From Syntrophorhabdaceae bacterium (lineage in GTDB: Bacteria > Desulfobacterota > Syntrophorhabdia > Syntrophorhabdales > Syntrophorhabdaceae), in assembly GCA_026415015.1 (NCBI GenBank), contig JAOAHW010000040.1, forward strand, positions 1 to 8,994: 8,994 nucleotides of DNA, given 5' to 3'. The position numbers and the translations under genes are program-made. The first letter of the stretch is position 1, and each line of letters opens with the position of its first letter. Positions 5,164-8,994 of the stretch are shown piece after piece. The notes under the pieces were generated by a model. The model was not told the DNA's origin. It searched no databases and saw only the letters and a program-made list of their open reading frames with translations.

Positions 5164-8142
5164 ATGGGTAAAAAAAAGAGGATTTTTATAAAAATTTTTC
5201 TAATATTGTGCTGTCTTTTCCTGGTCTTTACATTATTCGGTTTTTTTATTGCACCTCCATTACTTAAATCTATCCTAATTAAAAACATATCAAAGACCTT
5301 AAAAAGGGATGTGGCCATAGCAAGGATCCAGATAAACCCCCTTGCCTTGACTGTAAAGATATCGGGCATCAACATAAAAGAAAGAGGGAAGACAGATACC
5401 ATGTTCTCCCTTGATGAACTCTTTGTGAATGTCCATGGATCATCCATATTTAAAAGGGCCTTGATACTAAATGAGATAAGACTGAAAAAGCCTTATATCA
5501 ATATTATACGGAATAAGGATGGCACGTATAATTTTTCTGACCTCATGGCCATGGGAGACAAAAAAACAGAGGAGACCAAGAGGGAGCCAGAGAAGAAAGA
5601 GAAAAGGCCTTTCTATTTTTCATTGAATAACATTTCCCTTTCCGATGGTAGCATAGATTTTTATGATGGCCCTGCTAATATGAAACACACTGTGAGGGAT
5701 ATGAACATAAAGATACCCTTTGTCTCCAATCTCTCCCATTACACCAAGACATTTATCAAGCCTTATTTCTCTGCCAGTATAAACGATGATGTGTATGTTA
5801 TCCAAGGTGATGTAAAACCCTTTGCAGAAACCCGTGAGGCCTATATCAACATAGATATAAAGGATTTAGACATACCAAAATATCTTGCCTATATCCCTGT
5901 AAAGATGAATTTTAAGCTCCTTTCCGGGAGTCTGGATGTGACTGCAAAGGTATCTTTTATTGAATATAAAGACAAACCATCCGCACTTGTAGTGAGCGGT
6001 GGCATTGCCATAACAAAGCTCTCAGGGGATGACCTGCAAAAAAGACTCCTCTTCAGGCTACCGTCTATTGATATAGATATAAAATCCCTTGAACCAATCC
6101 AAAAGACCCTTGAGGTCTCAAAGGTATTGATTAAGTCACCAGATATATCTATTGAGAGAGACAAAGAAGGGGTGCTGAATCTCCAGAAGATAATAGAAGA
6201 AAAAAAAGTAGAAAAGGGAAAGGCATCTGAAAAAGAAAAAGGTGAGAAAAAAACAACAGAGGAGAAAAAAGAAGGGCAATTTGTATTGAATCTTAATGAG
6301 GTGATGATTGAACAGGGGAAGGTGTCCTTCAATGATTTAACCACGCCACAACCAGTAAATATGATTATAAAAAATTTAGAGCTAAAGGCAGAGAACATCT
6401 CCCTTAAAAAAAACAATGTCTCAAAATTGTTCCTATCCTTTCTCTTTGATAAAAATGGGGCTATTACCCTCAAAGGCCCATTTGGTATAAAACCTGTCTT
6501 TGCTGACCTTAATGTAGATATAAAAAATATTCATATAAATACACTGCAGCCCTATTTCACAGATAAGGTCAATATAAATATCACGGATGGTGCATTCTCC
6601 ACTTCAGGGCGATTTAATCTCGCCCTACCAGAGAAAAAAGCCATGGCTGTGAAGTATAACGGCAAGGTACTGGTGTCTAATCTTGCCACTATAGATAAGG
6701 TAAATGCAGAACCTTTGTTGAACTGGAAGGCCTTTGCCATAAATAACCTTAACTTCAATTCTGAACCTCTATCTGTCCACATTGATGGCATATCTCTTGC
6801 TGACTTCTTTGCAAAGGTCACTGTGAACCCTGACGGCACATTAAACCTCCAGAAGATCATGGTAGAAGAGGAAAAGACAAAAGAAAAACAGGCACAGGCA
6901 GAGCAAAAACCAGCTGTAGCTCCAGAGCAAAAACCAAAAGAGCCTGAAAAAGACATAAAGATAGGTGATATAACACTCCAAGGAGGGACAATAGAGTTTA
7001 CAGATAGGGCTATCCAGCCAAGTTATACAGCCAGCCTCACAGAGATAGGCGGTAAAGTATCTGGTATTGCTTTAAAAGGGGATCAACTTGCTGAGCTTAA
7101 TCTTAGGGGCAAGATAAACCAGTTTGTCCCCCTTGAGATAGGGGGGAAGATAAACCCTGCTAAGGAGAACCTCCTTGTAGACCTTTTTGTAAGGTTTAAC
7201 AGTCTTGACCTGAGCCCCATGACACCATATTCAGGCAAATACATAGGCTATAAGGTGGAGAAGGGCAAGCTCTCCATAGACCTAAAGTATCTAATAGCAA
7301 AAAGGCAGCTTGACTCACAGAACATAATATTTATAGACCAATTAACCCTGGGAGAACCTGTTGATAGCCCTGTGGCCACAAAACTCCCTGTAAGACTTGC
7401 CATAGCCCTCTTGAAAGACAGAAACGGACAGATAAAACTCGATATACCTGTTTCAGGTAGCCTTGATGACCCCAAATTCAGCGTATGGAGGATAGTAATC
7501 CAGGTCTTAATAAATCTCCTTACCAAGGCAGCAACAGCACCATTTGCCCTGCTTGGTTCTCTATTTGGCGGTGGAGAAGAGATAAGTTATGTGGAATTTG
7601 ACTATGGTGACTATAAGGTCAATGAGCAGGGTATGAAAAAGATTGAAAATCTTGCCAAGGCCCTTTATGAGAGACCATCTCTAAAACTTGATATACAGGG
7701 CCATGTAGACATGGATAAAGACAGGGAAGGCTTAAAAAAGAATGCGTTCATGAGAAAACTCAAGGTGCAGAAACTGAATGATATGATCAAACAGGGACAG
7801 AAGGCAGTGCCTTTGGAGGAGGTAAAGATAGAGCCGAACGAATACGATAAATATCTAAAGATGGCATATGATGCAGAAAAGTTTGCCAAACCAAAAACAG
7901 CCGTAGGGCTTACCAAGACCCTGCCTGCCTCTGAGATGGAGAAGCTCATATACACCCATATAGAGATAAAGGACGAGGATTTAAGGGCCCTTGCCAATCA
8001 GAGGGCAGGGTTTGTCAAGGAGTCACTCCTCAAGACAGGGAAAGTAACTGTTGACAGGGTATTCATAATAGAGCCAAAGACCCTTGCCCCTGAAAAAAAG
8101 GATAAACTCAAGGATAGCAGGGTAGATTTCAGCCTTAAATAA
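5164..8142 (+). CDS. DUF748 (AsmA-like) envelope protein with N-terminal membrane anchor
   Basis: A 992-residue protein. Residues 1-6 are basic (MGKKKR) and about 7-29 form one transmembrane helix; the rest should lie in the periplasm. The stretch from VEKGKLSIDLKYLI through FIDQLTLGEPVDSPVATKLPV and PVSGSLDDPKFSVWRIV to ATAPFALLGSLFGGGEE (about 698-805) is the hallmark of DUF748 proteins, relatives of AsmA/TamB/YhdP, several of which are linked to lipid or outer-membrane protein transport. A module recurs three times (about 109-168, 325-392, 535-615): a beta strand, D(K/P)xGxxN(L/F), a Lys/Glu-rich linker, then a G(S/K/T)(I/V)xFxD strand. The C-terminal region (about 810-989) holds an OmpA-like trace (DIQGHVD, ALANQRAGFVKESLLKTG). 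The ATG at 5164 is chosen with AGG (5153-5155) 8 nt upstream; a GTG at 5155 overlaps that SD. The family is secure; the exact role is not known. Confidence 0.9.
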   Translation: MGKKKRIFIKIFLILCCLFLVFTLFGFFIAPPLLKSILIKNISKTLKRDVAIARIQINPLALTVKISGINIKERGKTDTMFSLDELFVNVHGSSIFKRALILNEIRLKKPYINIIRNKDGTYNFSDLMAMGDKKTEETKREPEKKEKRPFYFSLNNISLSDGSIDFYDGPANMKHTVRDMNIKIPFVSNLSHYTKTFIKPYFSASINDDVYVIQGDVKPFAETREAYINIDIKDLDIPKYLAYIPVKMNFKLLSGSLDVTAKVSFIEYKDKPSALVVSGGIAITKLSGDDLQKRLLFRLPSIDIDIKSLEPIQKTLEVSKVLIKSPDISIERDKEGVLNLQKIIEEKKVEKGKASEKEKGEKKTTEEKKEGQFVLNLNEVMIEQGKVSFNDLTTPQPVNMIIKNLELKAENISLKKNNVSKLFLSFLFDKNGAITLKGPFGIKPVFADLNVDIKNIHINTLQPYFTDKVNINITDGAFSTSGRFNLALPEKKAMAVKYNGKVLVSNLATIDKVNAEPLLNWKAFAINNLNFNSEPLSVHIDGISLADFFAKVTVNPDGTLNLQKIMVEEEKTKEKQAQAEQKPAVAPEQKPKEPEKDIKIGDITLQGGTIEFTDRAIQPSYTASLTEIGGKVSGIALKGDQLAELNLRGKINQFVPLEIGGKINPAKENLLVDLFVRFNSLDLSPMTPYSGKYIGYKVEKGKLSIDLKYLIAKRQLDSQNIIFIDQLTLGEPVDSPVATKLPVRLAIALLKDRNGQIKLDIPVSGSLDDPKFSVWRIVIQVLINLLTKAATAPFALLGSLFGGGEEISYVEFDYGDYKVNEQGMKKIENLAKALYERPSLKLDIQGHVDMDKDREGLKKNAFMRKLKVQKLNDMIKQGQKAVPLEEVKIEPNEYDKYLKMAYDAEKFAKPKTAVGLTKTLPASEMEKLIYTHIEIKDEDLRALANQRAGFVKESLLKTGKVTVDRVFIIEPKTLAPEKKDKLKDSRVDFSLK

Positions 8143-8193
8143 AAAGTTTTTGATGTAAGGCTTGAAAATCATATTTAAAAAACAGGCATTTTC

Positions 8194-8202
8194 TGATAAA
8201 AT
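8194..8202 (+). promoter_or_regulatory. extended -10 promoter for ftsH, predicted leaderless start
   Basis: TG-A-TAAAAT (TG 8194-8195, TAAAAT 8197-8202) lies 6 nt before the ftsH ATG at 8209. The geometry is the same as at the flavoprotein gene at 2049-2064: TCTG-N-TA-N-AAT, 6 nt, ATG. There is no SD upstream of the ATG. The start codon would coincide with the predicted transcription start. Confidence 0.5.
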
Positions 8203-8208
8203 TAAAAA

Positions 8209-8975
8209 ATGGCAGGTAAAAAAGGCGCTAAAAACACAAGAAAAAAAACAAAGAATATCTTCATTGAACTAAAAGAGAAAAATAAACTCAAGGATAAAAA
8301 GACAAAAAGTTTTACCCTTCTCTATTTTGTCCTCGCCTTTATTGCCATAGTAATCATCAACAGTTACATAGTGAGGGCAGAGGTTAAGACAATCCCATAC
8401 AGTGAATTTAAAGAGATGATACCCACAGGAAAGATAAGCGACCTTGTCATAGATACAGAGACCATCCAGGGTACCCTTGCCATGGAAGGAGGGAAGAAGA
8501 CAAGGTTTCTCACAAGCAGGGTTGAAGACCCTGACCTTGTGAGACAACTCCAGGATAACAAGATTAAATATACAGGATACTACGAAAATAAGATTATAAA
8601 GGCGATTATCTCATGGGTCTTGCCATTTGCCATCATTATACTTATATGGAATCTCCTCATGAGGAGGATGGGTGGTGCCCCATCCAGTGTCCTGAATTTC
8701 GGGAAAAGCAGGGGTAAGATATATGGCGAGGACGAGATAAGCATAACCTTTGATGATGTGGCAGGGGTTGATGAGGCAAAAGAGGAACTAAAAGAGATAA
8801 TAGAATATCTGAAAAACCCCAATAAATTTCTAAACATAGGGGGTAAGATACCAAAGGGCATACTCCTTGTAGGTCCCCCTGGCACAGGCAAGACACTCCT
8901 TGCAAAGGCTGTGGCAGGTGAGGCTAAAGAACCCTTTTTCAGCATGAGTGGTTCTGATTTTGTTGAGGTGGTTGT
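8209..8975 (+). CDS. ftsH: ATP-dependent zinc metalloprotease FtsH, N-terminal 255 codons (cut by adapter)
   Basis: FtsH is a membrane-anchored hexameric AAA+ protease that degrades misfolded and short-lived membrane and cytoplasmic proteins. Visible parts in order: a Lys-rich N-terminal tail (1-33), helix 1 (about 34-52), the periplasmic domain (about 55-130, with TIPYSEFKEMI), helix 2 (about 132-152), the linker, then the AAA+ domain with ITFDDVAGVDEAKEEL (179-194) and Walker A GPPGTGKT (222-229), ending SMSGSDFVEVV. Walker B, the second region of homology and the HEXXH zinc site are missing because genomic sequence stops at about 8975. The cytoplasmic tail is longer than in E. coli FtsH, which begins almost at helix 1; no other Met lies before residue 70, so the start is reasonable. 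There is no SD. No terminator separates it from the DUF748 gene 66 bp upstream. Confidence 0.95.
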
Positions 8976-8994
8976 CTGTCTCTTATACACATCT
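8976..8994. other. Tn5/Nextera mosaic-end sequencing adapter (not genomic)
   Basis: The last 19 bases, CTGTCTCTTATACACATCT, are exactly the Tn5 mosaic-end sequence used in Nextera tagmentation libraries. It interrupts the ftsH frame at the invariant SGSDFVE region, adding the artefactual residues CLLYTS. On the other strand it creates a false ORF start reading MYKRQ. It should be trimmed. Confidence 0.96.

Noticed and set aside
5889..6473. Minus-strand ORF of 194 codons
   Set aside because: It is antisense to the DUF748 gene, rich in Ser/Phe as expected from the complement of Lys/Glu codons, with no SD or recognisable domain.
8131..8162. Inverted repeat AGCCTTA/TAAGGCT around the DUF748 stop as a terminator
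   Set aside because: Only 7 bp with an 18-nt loop, and no T-tract follows on either strand. Not convincing as a Rho-independent terminator.
8580..8990. Minus-strand ORF of 136 codons starting MYKRQ
   Set aside because: Its start lies inside the Tn5/Nextera adapter and the rest is antisense to conserved ftsH codons. MYKRQ is a typical adapter-translation artefact.

Overview
The window reads as one stretch of a bacterial chromosome, very probably the end of a draft or metagenome contig. Its last 19 bases (8976-8994) are the Tn5/Nextera mosaic-end adapter and not genomic DNA. Base composition is AT-leaning. Codon use favours AGG/AGA for Arg and ATA for Ile, and several genes have Shine-Dalgarno (SD) motifs of the GGAG type. 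The mix of a cluster-binding iron-sulfur flavoprotein, a stand-alone NifU/IscU scaffold, a YjbQ protein, a UMF1-type transporter and a DUF748/AsmA-like envelope protein suggests an anaerobic Gram-negative bacterium. Nitrospirota or Desulfobacterota would fit, but this is inference from gene style and not a phylogenetic result.

Left part, minus strand (1-1974): a UMF1/Atg22-like MFS transporter is followed downstream by a small coiled-coil protein and then by the N-terminal part of a BtuF-type periplasmic binding protein that runs off the window. These three genes could form one transcription unit. The start of the BtuF gene is unsettled: its only nearby ATG lies in another frame.

Middle part, plus strand (2064-4769): a flavodoxin-fold iron-sulfur flavoprotein with an added C-terminal zinc ribbon, then greA, a NifU/IscU-like scaffold, yjbQ and a small exported protein of unknown function. 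nifU and yjbQ are separated by one base and look translationally coupled.

4770-5163 has no protein gene. It holds two minus-strand tRNA genes (Gly-GCC, then Cys-GCA), an inverted repeat built from heptamer units between them, and two divergent sigma70-type promoters, one for the tRNAs and one for the large gene to the right.

Right part, plus strand: a 992-residue membrane-anchored DUF748 (AsmA-like) protein with three copies of a recurring module, each carrying a charged linker, then the first 255 codons of ftsH, cut by the adapter.

I see no CRISPR array, phage, defence system or insertion sequence. The most notable signals are: (a) two genes (the flavoprotein and ftsH) with an extended -10 box exactly 6 nt from the ATG and no SD, which predicts leaderless mRNAs; (b) the heptamer-built inverted repeat between the tRNAs; (c) the repeat architecture of the DUF748 protein; and (d) the adapter itself, which creates false ORFs.
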